The notes beneath the pieces were generated by a model that had not been told where the DNA came from, did no database searches, and was given only the letters and a program-made list of their open reading frames with translations. Shown here piece after piece: positions 17,916 through 26,739 of a stretch of DNA of 64,000 bases. Position numbers and translations under genes: made by a program. Numbering within the stretch: the first letter of the stretch is position 1; each line of letters begins with the position of its first letter. The stretch lies in the NCBI GenBank assembly GCA_029261035.1, contig JAJDCD010000012.1, positions 1-64,000 on the forward strand, in the 5' to 3' direction. Source of the DNA: Candidatus Omnitrophota bacterium (lineage in GTDB: Bacteria > Omnitrophota > Omnitrophia > Omnitrophales > JACROU01).

Positions 17916-19205
17916 ATGAACACAAAAATAAACCTCAAATATGAGGCTATAAGCATAGTAAAAACACTCAAAAAGGCTGGTTTTGAGGCTTTTTGGGCTG
18001 GAGGAGTGGTGAGAGACCTATTATTAAGAAAAAAGCCTCATGACTACGATATAGCCACTTCTGCCCTTCCTAAAGATATTGAGAAGTTATTTAAGAAAGT
18101 TGTTCCAGTCGGTAGACAATTTGGCGTTATGATTGTGAATAAGGGAACTTATAATTTTGAGGTAACAACCTTTAGAGGAGAAGGTGCTTATTTAGATAAC
18201 AGACACCCCACTAAAATATATTTCACTACGGCTAAAGAGGATTCAAAAAGAAGGGATTTTACGATTAATGCCTTATTTTATGATCCTATTGAAAAAAAAG
18301 TGATTGATTTCGTTAAAGGGAAGAAAGACTTAGAGAAAAAAATAATTCGAACCGTAGGGGATCCTAAAGAACGTTTTACTGAAGATCATTTAAGAATCAT
18401 CCGCGCAGTCCGTTTTGCTGCAAATTTGGGATTTGAAATTCATCCTAAAACTTGGAAATTCGTTAAGGAAATGTCTCCTTTAATTAATAAAATGAGTCAA
18501 GAACGTATTAGAGATGAACTCATTAAAATGTTTACACGACCTAATCCAGGGGAAGCTCTTCATTTATTAAACGTCTCGGGATTACTTAAAGAAATTCTTC
18601 CAGAGATTGCTTTGATGAAGGGAATTAAAGAATCTAACAAAGATTTGTTGTTTTATACTCAGCTCGTTTTAGAGTCTCTAAAGGAACCCAATCTAACAAC
18701 AGTATTTTCTGCTTTATTTCTAGACTTGGGCAAAGCTTCTGCGAAACAGGTAAAAAACATTCCCCATAGCTCTTCTGAATCTAGTGTTAAAATTGGAAAT
18801 CGTATTTTAAAACGTTTAAAATTTTCAAATAAAACTACGAGCAGAATTATTTCTTGTATAAGAAATCAAATCTTATTTGATGAAGTAAGGAGCATGAAAG
18901 AATCTCAATTAAAAAAACTAGCGGCTTCTGGTACCTTTGAGGATGCTCTAGAGCTCTTTCATGCAATCTGTTTGACGGGTAAGGGAGATTTGAGAAATTA
19001 CCGTTTTATTAAAAATAAAATGAAGACGTTTCAAAAAATTAATATTAAACCAAAAGCTATTCTTTCCGGCTCGGACTTAATTGAATACGGATTGAAACCC
19101 TCAGCAGTTTTTAAGGACCTCTTATCAAGACTATACGATCTGCAATTAGAGGGTAAGGTTGAAACGAGGTCAGAAGCTTTAAAATGGCTCAAAAAACAAC
19201 TTTAG
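17916..19205 (+). CDS. cca: CCA tRNA nucleotidyltransferase / poly(A) polymerase family
   Basis: A 429-residue class II nucleotidyltransferase that adds CCA to tRNA 3' ends, or poly(A) to RNA. Motifs are GGVVRDLLL, the metal-binding pair in HDYDIAT, RRDFTINALFYDP and a neck domain (RIIRAVRFAANLGFEI). The C-terminal region has a degenerate HD-like stretch. CCA-adding and PcnB enzymes cannot be separated from sequence alone; the name follows the commoner activity. A clear terminator begins at its stop codon. Confidence 0.88.
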   Translation: MNTKINLKYEAISIVKTLKKAGFEAFWAGGVVRDLLLRKKPHDYDIATSALPKDIEKLFKKVVPVGRQFGVMIVNKGTYNFEVTTFRGEGAYLDNRHPTKIYFTTAKEDSKRRDFTINALFYDPIEKKVIDFVKGKKDLEKKIIRTVGDPKERFTEDHLRIIRAVRFAANLGFEIHPKTWKFVKEMSPLINKMSQERIRDELIKMFTRPNPGEALHLLNVSGLLKEILPEIALMKGIKESNKDLLFYTQLVLESLKEPNLTTVFSALFLDLGKASAKQVKNIPHSSSESSVKIGNRILKRLKFSNKTTSRIISCIRNQILFDEVRSMKESQLKKLAASGTFEDALELFHAICLTGKGDLRNYRFIKNKMKTFQKINIKPKAILSGSDLIEYGLKPSAVFKDLLSRLYDLQLEGKVETRSEALKWLKKQL

Positions 19206-19236
19206 GGGCTTTTCATGAGCCCCTATTTTCTTCCTT
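19204..19236 (+). terminator. Rho-independent terminator after cca
   Basis: AGGGGCT and AGCCCCT form a 7-bp GC-rich stem with a 7-base loop, directly followed by the U-rich run ATTTTCTTCCTT. The stem overlaps the cca stop codon. Confidence 0.75.
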
Positions 19237-19322
19237 GAAAAGAGTTCTATATATGAGAGAATTAGAGAAGAAGAGTATTATCAAATCTTAGATTTAGAGT
19301 AAAAAGGGAAGGGGATAATAAA

Positions 19323-19787
19323 ATGAGTGTTCCTAAGAATTTAAAAAAATTTCTAGATAAAAATCACGCATCTTACCAACCTTTGACTCATGAACGTGTC
19401 ATCACGACATCCGAAGTGGCAGAAGTTCATCATACGCCAGGAAGAGAAGTGATAAAATCTGTTGTCATTAAAGATAATGAGAATTATTATTTGTTTATTT
19501 TACCTTCTTCAAAGGAAGTAGATTTTTCGCGTATAAGAAAGATTTTGAATTCAAAGTCTGTTGATTTAGCTAGTGAAGAAGATTTTAAAGAGATATTTTC
19601 TGACTGTGAATTAGGGGCCATGCCACCCTTTGGAGAGCTTTATGGTCTTAAGACCTATGCAGATGAAATGTTAAAAGAAGATGCTAATGTGCTTTTTAAC
19701 GCAGGGACTCACGAAGATACAGTTAAAATGAGTTTTGAAGATTTTAACAAATGTGGGCATCCTATTTATGCTAACTTTGCAGCTTAG
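19323..19787 (+). CDS. YbaK/EbsC-family aminoacyl-tRNA deacylase
   Basis: A 154-residue protein of the YbaK/ProRS-INS fold, which clears mischarged tRNA in trans. Features are YQPLTHERVITTSEVAEV, the conserved Lys in VIKSVVIKD, and GAMPPFGELYGL, the substrate-pocket motif. The tail resembles the Rhodopseudomonas/Caulobacter-type ProXp-like proteins, but the exact amino acid specificity is unclear. GGGAAGGGGA precedes the ATG. It begins a new transcription unit after the cca terminator. Confidence 0.88.
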   Translation: MSVPKNLKKFLDKNHASYQPLTHERVITTSEVAEVHHTPGREVIKSVVIKDNENYYLFILPSSKEVDFSRIRKILNSKSVDLASEEDFKEIFSDCELGAMPPFGELYGLKTYADEMLKEDANVLFNAGTHEDTVKMSFEDFNKCGHPIYANFAA

Positions 19788-19798
19788 AAAATTAAAAT

Positions 19799-20197
19799 AT
19801 GGATAAACCCGAATTACAATTTTCAGTCATCTGTGATGACATCCGTCGAGAAGATAATGGTAAGTTTATGCTTATCGGCTTATTTGAAGCTATAGGAAGC
19901 GCAGTGTTTCCAGCTGTTCATTCTAAATTATTTATAGCTAATCGATGGTGTAAATGGGATGGGGAGTTTAAAGAAAGAACCCGAATCATCTTTTCTGAGA
20001 CAAAAGAAATTATTGCTGAGAGCGCAGAAGTAGCCGTAAGTTTAAAGGATTTTTCGACTCATCATACCGTTATATCTCAATTTAATAACATTCGCTTTCC
20101 TGAAGCGGGTAAATACTTTGTCGAAATTCTTTTCAATGATGATTTATTCCGATATTACCCAATTAACCTCTCAAAGATTGAAAATGAAACATCTTAA
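19799..20197 (+). CDS. DUF6941-like protein of unknown function
   Basis: A 132-residue soluble protein. The opening LQFSVICDDIRREDNGKFMLIGLFEAI resembles the conserved start of the DUF6941 family of small beta-rich proteins, for which no function is known. There is no signal peptide. It is 11 bases after the deacylase gene and overlaps the next gene's start by 14 bases, so it is probably co-transcribed. The family call is from memory of the motif and should be treated as likely, not certain. Confidence 0.65.
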   Translation: MDKPELQFSVICDDIRREDNGKFMLIGLFEAIGSAVFPAVHSKLFIANRWCKWDGEFKERTRIIFSETKEIIAESAEVAVSLKDFSTHHTVISQFNNIRFPEAGKYFVEILFNDDLFRYYPINLSKIENETS

Positions 20198-20969
20198 ACT
20201 TATAACTACCGTCATAATTATAATCTTATGTCCCGGCCTTTCGTATGGGGATATCTATTACAAAACTGAAATTCAATCCTCCTTTGAAACAGATAAACGA
20301 ATAGAAGAAACTTTTATTTCTGGAACAAAAATGAAAACCTTAATTAATGGCACCTATGGCTGGCTTATTGATTTAAAAGAAGGAACCATTCTAGATTATG
20401 ATTTAAAAGAGGGTACTTATACCGAGTTAACAATAGAAAAGTTTAAAGAAAATTTAAATTCACTGGGTGAGGATATGTTAGGGATGAGTGAACTGTATCA
20501 AAATGAAGAAGACCTTGTCGAAGAAAAAAAAGTGTTAGAGAAAACATCCGGACCTGTAGATTCGGCTCCCATAGGAAAACTTATGAGTCGAGATTTTCAA
20601 CCTTTGCTTAAAAAAGTTAGAAAGAAAAAAGAAATAAATGGAGAAGAATGCTATTTGATTAATGTCGATATTAGCAGAACTCAACAACAAGAAATGTGGG
20701 TTACGGAAGACTTACCTTATACTCAGGAAGTTATTAATTTTTGGAAGGCTTTCTACCGTCTATCAAGTGATACTTTAAAATCTTTTCCTGAACTCAAAAA
20801 TCACTTTCAGGTTTTGTCGCAAATTGATGGATTCGTTATGTCTAGGAATATCACTATGCAGATGGGGGTAGATCAGACCTATAAAGAATCAGAGCTTGTA
20901 AAAGAAGTGTCTCAGCAAAGTTTTGATGAAGATATGTTTGTGTTGCCAAAAAATCTTCGAAAAGTTTAA
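20184..20969 (+). CDS. Exported protein, possibly DUF4412/LolA-like fold
   Basis: About 261 residues with a signal peptide at the chosen start (MKHLKLITTVIIIILCPGL, then SYG cleavage). The in-frame start at 20118 would bury this signal, so the ATG at 20184 is preferred. The mature part alternates beta strands with charged helices (IYYKTEIQSSFETDKRIEET, then TLINGTYGWLIDLKEGTILD), recalling lipoprotein-carrier-like proteins that measure prosthetic or lipid cargo, but the similarity is weak. Function unknown, probably periplasmic. Confidence 0.65.
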   Translation: MKHLKLITTVIIIILCPGLSYGDIYYKTEIQSSFETDKRIEETFISGTKMKTLINGTYGWLIDLKEGTILDYDLKEGTYTELTIEKFKENLNSLGEDMLGMSELYQNEEDLVEEKKVLEKTSGPVDSAPIGKLMSRDFQPLLKKVRKKKEINGEECYLINVDISRTQQQEMWVTEDLPYTQEVINFWKAFYRLSSDTLKSFPELKNHFQVLSQIDGFVMSRNITMQMGVDQTYKESELVKEVSQQSFDEDMFVLPKNLRKV

Positions 20970-20989
20970 TTATAAGAAAAGGTGAAATT

Positions 20990-21529
20990 ATGGAAAAGGT
21001 AATCGTAACAGTCTTAGGAAAAGATCAGCCGGGCATTGTTGCTCAAGTAACACAAGTTCTACTTGATAACGGTTGCAACCTTGAAGATTCAAGTATGACG
21101 ATTTTAGAAGGCGACTTTGCAATGTTAGTGATTGCATCTCTTCCAGAATCTATGAATTTGCAAGAAATTAAAGAAAAGTTTAATGTCATGAACGACGCTA
21201 TGAATTTGTGTGTAGAGGTGAGACCTTTTACAGAAAATAAAAGCCCTTCAAAACAAAACGGCAAAAATTACATTCTTTCTGTCATTGGTGCTGACAAACC
21301 TGGCATTGTACAAAATATTTCACAATTATTAGCAGATAACAAAGTTAACATTACGGATGTTGAGACGAAAAGAATAGGGACTGAAGGGAAAAGAGTTTAC
21401 GCCATGATTATCGAAGTCTTTATTGATGAAAGCATGAATGTTAAAAGTTTAGAAGAGAAAATTTCTAATTTGTGTAAGAGCTTATCCGTTGATATGACTT
21501 TTAAACCTATAGATTCTCTAACTTTTTAA
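20990..21529 (+). CDS. Two-ACT-domain regulatory protein (GcvR-like)
   Basis: A 179-residue protein with two ACT domains (about 1-85 and 92-175), each opening with a ligand-loop motif (LGKDQPGIVAQVTQVL; IGADKPGIVQNISQLL). ACT domains bind amino acids. Architecture and length match GcvR and related proteins. No DNA-binding domain is present, so any regulation would act through a partner. It lies 1 base before the peptide deformylase gene. Confidence 0.85.
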   Translation: MEKVIVTVLGKDQPGIVAQVTQVLLDNGCNLEDSSMTILEGDFAMLVIASLPESMNLQEIKEKFNVMNDAMNLCVEVRPFTENKSPSKQNGKNYILSVIGADKPGIVQNISQLLADNKVNITDVETKRIGTEGKRVYAMIIEVFIDESMNVKSLEEKISNLCKSLSVDMTFKPIDSLTF

Positions 21530-21530
21530 G

Positions 21531-22028
21531 ATGCCGATACAGTCAGTCATTGAATACCCCAATCCTATTTTAAGAAATCTCTCAGAGCCTGTAGAAAGCA
21601 TAAACGACTCTTGTTTGAAGCTAATATTGGACTTAAAGGATACAATGTTCTCTTTTCCTGGTTGTGTCGGATTAGCCGCTAATCAGATAGGAAGTAAAGA
21701 GAGGGTTGCTGTTGTTGATGTTTCTAGTAAAATAGAAGGTTCAGAGTTACGGGTCCTTATTAACCCTAGAATTTTGCATCAGAGTAAACATAAGATTTTA
21801 AGAGAAGGCTGTTTAAGTATTCAAAATTTAACAGCTAATGTTAAAAGAGCAGAACAAGTTGAAATTGAATACATGGATGTTTCAGGTGAAATAATAAAAT
21901 ATCAAGCACAAGGTCTCGAAGCTATTTGCATTCAACATGAAATTGATCATCTGGATGGAAATCTTTTTATTGATCATGTGATATCTGCAAAAACGGATAT
22001 TTTTCGGAGAAAAAGATATTTACATTAG
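21531..22028 (+). CDS. def: Peptide deformylase
   Basis: A 165-residue metalloenzyme removing the N-formyl group from nascent proteins. All three motifs are present: GLAANQIG (motif I), EGCLSIQ (motif II, metal Cys) and QHEIDHLDG (motif III, two metal His and catalytic Glu). Length and order are typical. The start is one base after the ACT-protein stop, so it is probably translationally coupled. Confidence 0.95.
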   Translation: MPIQSVIEYPNPILRNLSEPVESINDSCLKLILDLKDTMFSFPGCVGLAANQIGSKERVAVVDVSSKIEGSELRVLINPRILHQSKHKILREGCLSIQNLTANVKRAEQVEIEYMDVSGEIIKYQAQGLEAICIQHEIDHLDGNLFIDHVISAKTDIFRRKRYLH

Positions 22029-22054
22029 AAATCTAGAATGGAGAAGGATGAAAA

Positions 22055-22873
22055 ATGGAAACGATGAATAAAATTCAATCTGTAATTGAAAAAATAATTA
22101 GAATATTTGAGGTTAATAATTCAGGCTCTAGTTTTAATGCGATAGAAAAAAAAGCTCATAAAATTTTAGGGGTTATTATTATTCTAACTCTTATTCAGTT
22201 TTTTTTATTTATCATGACTCTAAATTTATTTTCAAAAATAAAAACGAATTTTCCTTCTGAGCCTATTGGAACCCAGGAATCAACGATCTCTGAAATTCAA
22301 ACGCCACCAGAAACTCAGCGTAATCCAAAGGAGATCTTAAAGGAAGCTGTTCCAGCATTTTCTCTTTCCTTCGATACAAAGTCTGAAATGCCTGTCATAG
22401 GGCAAGGGCTTAAGCTAGTTCAAACAAACCCTAATGAACTTATGAGTGCCGTCGATTTAGAATATGAAGAAAGCGCTGCTCTTGGGGATGATGGTTTTGG
22501 GTTGAAATTCAGTTATTATTTTGCTGAGACCTTGGATGTAACTGAGGGGAGTGAGGATTGGTTAGGAGCTATTTTTACAATTCCAACAATTGAAGTCAGT
22601 GAAGAGATGAATATTAGCTTTTGGTTAAAGGGAAATCTTGATGATGGTTATAACTCTACAATTACAGTAGCAATCGTCGATGACAAAGACAAAAATATAA
22701 AAATACCTGTTCATAAAATATCAAATCTATGGACAAAGAAAACATTACCTTTATCTCAATTGAAAACTTATTTAGATATAGAGAATATTAAATTTATTAC
22801 CTTTTTTATTGGAGGAAAAGATCTCACTACAAAAAAAGGTTCTTACAGTATTGATCAAATAGAAATTAAATAA
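22055..22873 (+). CDS. Membrane-anchored protein with carbohydrate-binding-like beta domain
   Basis: A 272-residue protein: a cytoplasmic amphipathic N-terminus, one membrane segment (about 36-60), a Pro/Glu/Thr-rich linker (about 66-95) and a beta-sandwich domain. That domain carries motifs seen in CIA30/CBM-type jelly rolls (MNISFWLKGNLDDGYNSTI, LPLSQLKTYLDIENIKFITFFI, SYSIDQIEI). It probably acts outside the cytoplasmic membrane. No catalytic residues are recognised. Its stop overlaps the next gene's ATG (TAATG). Confidence 0.65.
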   Translation: METMNKIQSVIEKIIRIFEVNNSGSSFNAIEKKAHKILGVIIILTLIQFFLFIMTLNLFSKIKTNFPSEPIGTQESTISEIQTPPETQRNPKEILKEAVPAFSLSFDTKSEMPVIGQGLKLVQTNPNELMSAVDLEYEESAALGDDGFGLKFSYYFAETLDVTEGSEDWLGAIFTIPTIEVSEEMNISFWLKGNLDDGYNSTITVAIVDDKDKNIKIPVHKISNLWTKKTLPLSQLKTYLDIENIKFITFFIGGKDLTTKKGSYSIDQIEIK

Positions 22874-23808
22874 TGATCACGACACTAACTTTAAATCCTG
22901 CCATTGATTTAACGATGGAAGTCAATGGAATTACGATTGAAGATGTAAATAGAGTACAAACTTTTACAGAAGTTCCTGGTGGCAAAGGTGTTAATGTCTC
23001 CATAGTTTTAAATCGATTTGGATACAAACCTTTAAACACTTTAGTTGCCTTGGGTGGCTTGAGGGGAGAAAGGTTTAAAGAGGATTTAAGAGAAATCAAT
23101 TTAAAATTCAGATCAATTGATATTAAAAACGAAACTAGAGTTAATTTAGTCTTATTCGATCGTGTGTCAAAAAAAACGACAAAGCTAAATCAACTTGGTC
23201 CTCATATATCCTCCAAAGAGCTTAATCAGCTGATTGATATTTGCAAGAAAAACGCTAAAAAAAGTCATTACTTTGTTCTTTCAGGGTCTTTGTTGCCTAA
23301 TATGAGAAAAGGCTGGTACGCGCAATTAATCGCTAAAATTCAACGTTCAGGATTAAATATTGTTGTCGATGCTGATGGGGATGTTCTTAAAAATGTCCTT
23401 AAGATGCGTCCATTTTTAATTAAGCCCAATATTCATGAAGCAGAAAGAGTTTTGGGAGCAAAGTTTCGAACCGAATCCTCTTATTGGAATGCCGCGAAAT
23501 GGCTCCAAAAAAAAGGTGCTCAAAATGTTCTCTTGTCATTAGGCTCCAAAGGGGCTTGTTTTTTAGATGCTCAAGGAAATCAATATAGAGCTCATACGAT
23601 ACCTATAAATGTAAAATCGACAACAGGTGCAGGAGATTCTTTTCTTGCAGGGTTTTTATACCAACTTAGTAATAAAAAATCTATTTCTGAATCATTAAAA
23701 TATGGAATGGCCTGTGGCACTCACACAGCAATGACAGCCGCAAATGATTTATGCCAAAAGTCTTCAGTGGAAAAAATAGTCAAAAAAATTAAAATTAAAA
23801 AAATTTAA
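22873..23808 (+). CDS. fruK: PfkB-family 1-phosphofructokinase-like sugar-phosphate kinase
   Basis: A 311-residue ribokinase-fold kinase. Its start (MITTLTLNPAIDLTMEV, then VPGGKGVNVSIVLNRFG) is the FruK/LacC pattern for fructose-1-phosphate or tagatose-6-phosphate. The C-terminal PfkB signature TTGAGDSFLAGF holds the catalytic Asp and anion hole. No PTS genes are nearby, so the substrate is uncertain and the symbol is by similarity only. Translationally coupled to the membrane-anchored gene before it. Confidence 0.85.
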   Translation: MITTLTLNPAIDLTMEVNGITIEDVNRVQTFTEVPGGKGVNVSIVLNRFGYKPLNTLVALGGLRGERFKEDLREINLKFRSIDIKNETRVNLVLFDRVSKKTTKLNQLGPHISSKELNQLIDICKKNAKKSHYFVLSGSLLPNMRKGWYAQLIAKIQRSGLNIVVDADGDVLKNVLKMRPFLIKPNIHEAERVLGAKFRTESSYWNAAKWLQKKGAQNVLLSLGSKGACFLDAQGNQYRAHTIPINVKSTTGAGDSFLAGFLYQLSNKKSISESLKYGMACGTHTAMTAANDLCQKSSVEKIVKKIKIKKI

Positions 23809-23833
23809 GTCACAAATAATTAAGGGGAGTGTA

Positions 23834-25492
23834 ATGGGAGCGAGTCCAATCATATCTAAAATGAGACAATTACTAACTTCAAACGACAAAGATCTAGTTA
23901 TTTCAACAATAAAAGTTACAAGAGCTCTTAAATTAAAAGATGCTGGAATTATTAAAGCGCTCAAAAAGCACCTTGAATCAGAAGATCATCAACTGCAATT
24001 ATTAGCCATAGATTCCATCGGAGATCTCGGAGGTAAAGAAGCGGGGCAACTCCTTTTTGATATCTTCAAAAAAAAGATTAATCTTCGATTACAAATTGGT
24101 AAGTCCTTGTCTCAAATTGGAGATCCAATTATTCCATTATTAAAAAAAGAATACAAAGAGCATAAAAATGATCGGATGTATAAGAAATCACTTATAAGTA
24201 TTATTTCAAAAATAAAAACATTTAAATCTATTCAATTCTTACTCAATTGTCTTTATGAAACAGATTTGGAAATTTTAAAGCATGTTTGTTATGAGATAAG
24301 AAACCCATTAAGTGCTATTGATAAAAAAGGAATGCCCGCCTTAGTTAAAGAATTGAATGCTCACTTAAAAGAGGCTAAAACTAAAAAACTTTCTAATGCT
24401 TTAGTTTCCTTAGTCATTATTATTGGGTATACCAAAGATCCTAAATTCGAAAAACCTCTTTTGACTTACTTAGACCCTAAGTTTCCCTTTGTTTTAAGAA
24501 GAAATACCCTCTTCGCAATAGAAAGACTGGGATTGACAGGGAAGGGGCATGAGACCCTTGTTAAGGCTTTATTACCCCTGTTAGAAGATCATCATTTTAG
24601 TGCAGTTACTCGCTCTATATCAGCTATATTAGAGAAAGTTAGCTTTGGTAAAATCTATCAGAAAAAGATGATTAAATTAGTAGAATCCAGAAACTTTGAA
24701 GTTAAGAAACTGGCCATGAGTAAGATTGCTCAAATTGAATCTAAAGAAGTTGTAACTCTGTTATTAAATCATCTCTTTGACAAAAATTACGATATTAGAA
24801 CAGCTGCTGAAAAGGCCCTCCAAAAAATGCCATCAAGCACAACATATCTATTTCCATTACTCATAAAAAAAGACAAACCTGAAGAAATTAACGCCATAGG
24901 CAAAATCTTAGCTTACCACAAAGGAAAAGTAACCCCTTTAAGACTTAAAGAAATATTCAAATTAATGAATAAATCAATGGCCAAATGGGAAGATGAAAAA
25001 ACTCAGAGTTATTTCAATATATTAAGACAAATTAATCCTGACTTTATCCATTCAACATTCATTAAAGAATCCGCCTCATACAGAAAGAAGAAGAAATACA
25101 AACAAGCCATTCAGCTTTTAGAACTCTTATCCAAAACCACGGTTTACACAAAAGAAGTAAAGTGGGAATTAATGCTTAATTATTTACTTAGCTCAGAATT
25201 ACAACTATCATCCGTTGAACGTAATCGCGATAAAGCACTTTTTATCATCCAAGGATGCTTAAAATCGGGTGATAAAGACGTGTTAAAAAAGATAAAAAAG
25301 GAAAAAGCCTTATCCATGGAACACCTATACTATATAGGATTCCATTTCTCAGAAAAATTATTTGAATTGAAGGAATTTGGAGTTAGTCTTTTAAAGAGTA
25401 TGATTAAAAAATCCCCAAGAAATAAATATTCCATTAATGCAAAAAAACGATTGCAGTCTGTTGGAGAAGCCTCAAAAATATTGAGTAAATAA
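23834..25492 (+). CDS. HEAT-repeat protein
   Basis: A 552-residue protein built of HEAT/PBS-lyase-like repeats (HQLQLLAIDSIGDLGGKEAG; YDIRTAAEKALQKM) for at least the first 350 residues, then a helical C-terminal part resembling TPRs (YKQAIQLLELLSKTTV). There is no signal peptide, so it is probably a cytoplasmic scaffold. Strong ribosome site AAGGGGAG. The same frame stays open after the TAA stop for 32 sense-like codons, so the gene may have been longer (see next entry). Function unknown. Confidence 0.75.
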   Translation: MGASPIISKMRQLLTSNDKDLVISTIKVTRALKLKDAGIIKALKKHLESEDHQLQLLAIDSIGDLGGKEAGQLLFDIFKKKINLRLQIGKSLSQIGDPIIPLLKKEYKEHKNDRMYKKSLISIISKIKTFKSIQFLLNCLYETDLEILKHVCYEIRNPLSAIDKKGMPALVKELNAHLKEAKTKKLSNALVSLVIIIGYTKDPKFEKPLLTYLDPKFPFVLRRNTLFAIERLGLTGKGHETLVKALLPLLEDHHFSAVTRSISAILEKVSFGKIYQKKMIKLVESRNFEVKKLAMSKIAQIESKEVVTLLLNHLFDKNYDIRTAAEKALQKMPSSTTYLFPLLIKKDKPEEINAIGKILAYHKGKVTPLRLKEIFKLMNKSMAKWEDEKTQSYFNILRQINPDFIHSTFIKESASYRKKKKYKQAIQLLELLSKTTVYTKEVKWELMLNYLLSSELQLSSVERNRDKALFIIQGCLKSGDKDVLKKIKKEKALSMEHLYYIGFHFSEKLFELKEFGVSLLKSMIKKSPRNKYSINAKKRLQSVGEASKILSK

Positions 25493-25591
25493 TTCGGAAA
25501 TAACGACAACTTAGAAGATCCATTCGAACGCCTAATCAGCCAAAAAGAAATGACAGACCTCCAAGAAAAACACCCAAACAAAAACTATTGA
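25493..25591 (+). pseudogene. In-frame continuation of the HEAT-repeat gene after its stop
   Basis: Directly after the TAA the same frame reads 32 codons with protein-like composition (including NNDNLEDPFERLISQKEM and LQEKHPNKNY) and then TGA. No start codon or ribosome site opens it separately. It could be a former C-terminus cut off by a recent stop mutation, or a readthrough product. It could also be chance, since a 32-codon open frame is not improbable. Confidence 0.35.
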
Positions 25592-25601
25592 TTCTGACGT
25601 A

Positions 25602-25680
25602 CTGTGGTAATGCTGGATAATCTAAGCTCTAACTTATCCAATATTACCACAGCACTTGGACAACTCTAAAGAGTTGACCA
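25602..25680. repeat. Two adjacent hairpins in the convergent intergenic gap
   Basis: The first hairpin pairs CTGTGGTAAT (25602-25611) with ATTACCACAG (25643-25652) and GGATAA with TTATCC, leaving a symmetrical 3x3 internal loop and a 13-base apical loop. The second pairs TGG-A-CAACTC with GAGTTG-A-CCA (25657-25680) around TAAA. GTACTG at about 25599 and CAGTAC at about 25690 could close both. No U-tract follows on either side. Confidence 0.65.
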
Positions 25681-25725
25681 CAGACTCAACAGTACTACGA
25701 CTATATTTTAGTTAAGAAAAGAAAA

Positions 25726-25783
25726 GCTTTGATTATGGGCCTAATTTAAATAGACATAGGATTAAATGGACCATAATCAAAGC
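25726..25783 (-). terminator. Long perfect hairpin, probable terminator of the Bat-operon strand
   Basis: GCTTTGATTATGG and CCATAATCAAAGC form a perfect 13-bp stem with a 32-base partly self-complementary loop. Read on the - strand the stem is followed by TTTTCTTTTCTT, a U-rich tail, which suits termination of the operon that ends at 25916. A MITE- or REP-like element is an alternative. Confidence 0.5.
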
Positions 25784-25915
25784 CATATTACAGGATTTAT
25801 ATAGCTATTTGAGGATAGAGGAAAAATAAGTATATAGTCCTATAATGTATCTTATGTTAACTTTACCATATAGTAAATGCATAAATAACGTAAAAACAGC
25901 CTTTAATACAAATCC
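25784..25915. other. AT-rich non-coding rest of the convergent gap
   Basis: The gap between the HEAT gene and the convergent cysteine-cluster gene is 423 bases. Apart from the frame continuation and hairpins listed separately, this remainder is AT-rich and I see no promoter, RNA gene or open frame in it. Confidence 0.5.
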
Positions 25916-26272
25916 CTAAACTTCATACTGCTTTTGAAGCTTTTTTAACCCTTCGCAATAATCCAAGGAATCCTTAGTCCGCCAGGCAAACGGAAATTCT
26001 TTACACTGTTTTGGTTTAACTTCTTGAATCATGCATTGATTATCTTTCAAGAATATACAACTATCATCTTCATTAGTTTTTAATGTTAATCGCGGTTTCA
26101 TGATCAAATCGCAATAATGATCTAAGAAGAACTTATGATCTAAATTCAGATGTTTTGATATGGTTTCAGACTCATCCAAACCTATGTAAACATAGCCTGG
26201 ATTTCGACAACAATTACCACATTTCTGACACTCAAATTTATCAATATGCTTAAGGTAACCGTACTTATCCAT
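25916..26272 (-). CDS. YkgJ-family cysteine-cluster protein
   Basis: A 118-residue protein with CQKCGNCCR (Cys 15, 18, 21, 22) near the start, and later CIF...CMIQEVKPKQCKEFPFAW, the full pattern of the YkgJ/UPF0153 family. These are thought to bind a metal, perhaps Zn or Fe-S, but no reaction is established. Last gene of the Bat-strand operon; its ATG overlaps the YqeY-like stop (TAATG), so it is translationally coupled. Confidence 0.9.
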   Translation of the reverse strand: MDKYGYLKHIDKFECQKCGNCCRNPGYVYIGLDESETISKHLNLDHKFFLDHYCDLIMKPRLTLKTNEDDSCIFLKDNQCMIQEVKPKQCKEFPFAWRTKDSLDYCEGLKKLQKQYEV

Positions 26273-26718
26273 TAAGCCAATAAAGATGCTACGATCTGGT
26301 TAATAGCCTTTCCATCCGCTTTACCGCCAACTTCAGCCATAATCAGCTTCATAGCCTGTCCCATTTGAGCTTTAGTTTCTATATTATTGTCTTTTAGCAC
26401 CTTTTCTACGATAGGTTTTAACTCATCATTAGACATTTGTTCCGGTTGATATACCTTTAAAATATCTAACTCATCTTGTTCTTTTTTAGCCAAGTCCTCA
26501 CGGTTGGCCTTATTGTATTCTTCAATACTGTCTTTACGTTGTTTTATCTGCTTCACAATCATTCTTAACACATCTTCATCTGAAGCTTTATCAAGCTTAT
26601 TGTCAATAAGATGAGATTTTATTGCGGATTTCAACATTCTTAAGGTCTGTAATTTTAATTCTGATTTAGCTTTCATTGCGTCGATCACATCTTTATTTAT
26701 AAGTTCTTCTAATGTCAC
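26272..26718 (-). CDS. GatB/YqeY-domain protein
   Basis: A 148-residue helical protein of the YqeY family, related to the tail domain of the GatB amidotransferase subunit. Typical features are LQTLRMLKSAIKSHLIDNK, RKDSIEEYNKANREDLAKKE and a C-terminal KLIMAEVGGKADGKAINQIV, the tRNA-binding helical tail. It may act in tRNA or RNA handling; its role is not established. GTG start, supported by AAAAGGAG six bases upstream. Confidence 0.9.
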   Translation of the reverse strand: MTLEELINKDVIDAMKAKSELKLQTLRMLKSAIKSHLIDNKLDKASDEDVLRMIVKQIKQRKDSIEEYNKANREDLAKKEQDELDILKVYQPEQMSNDELKPIVEKVLKDNNIETKAQMGQAMKLIMAEVGGKADGKAINQIVASLLA

Positions 26719-26739
26719 AGGATGCTCCTTTTGTTATAT

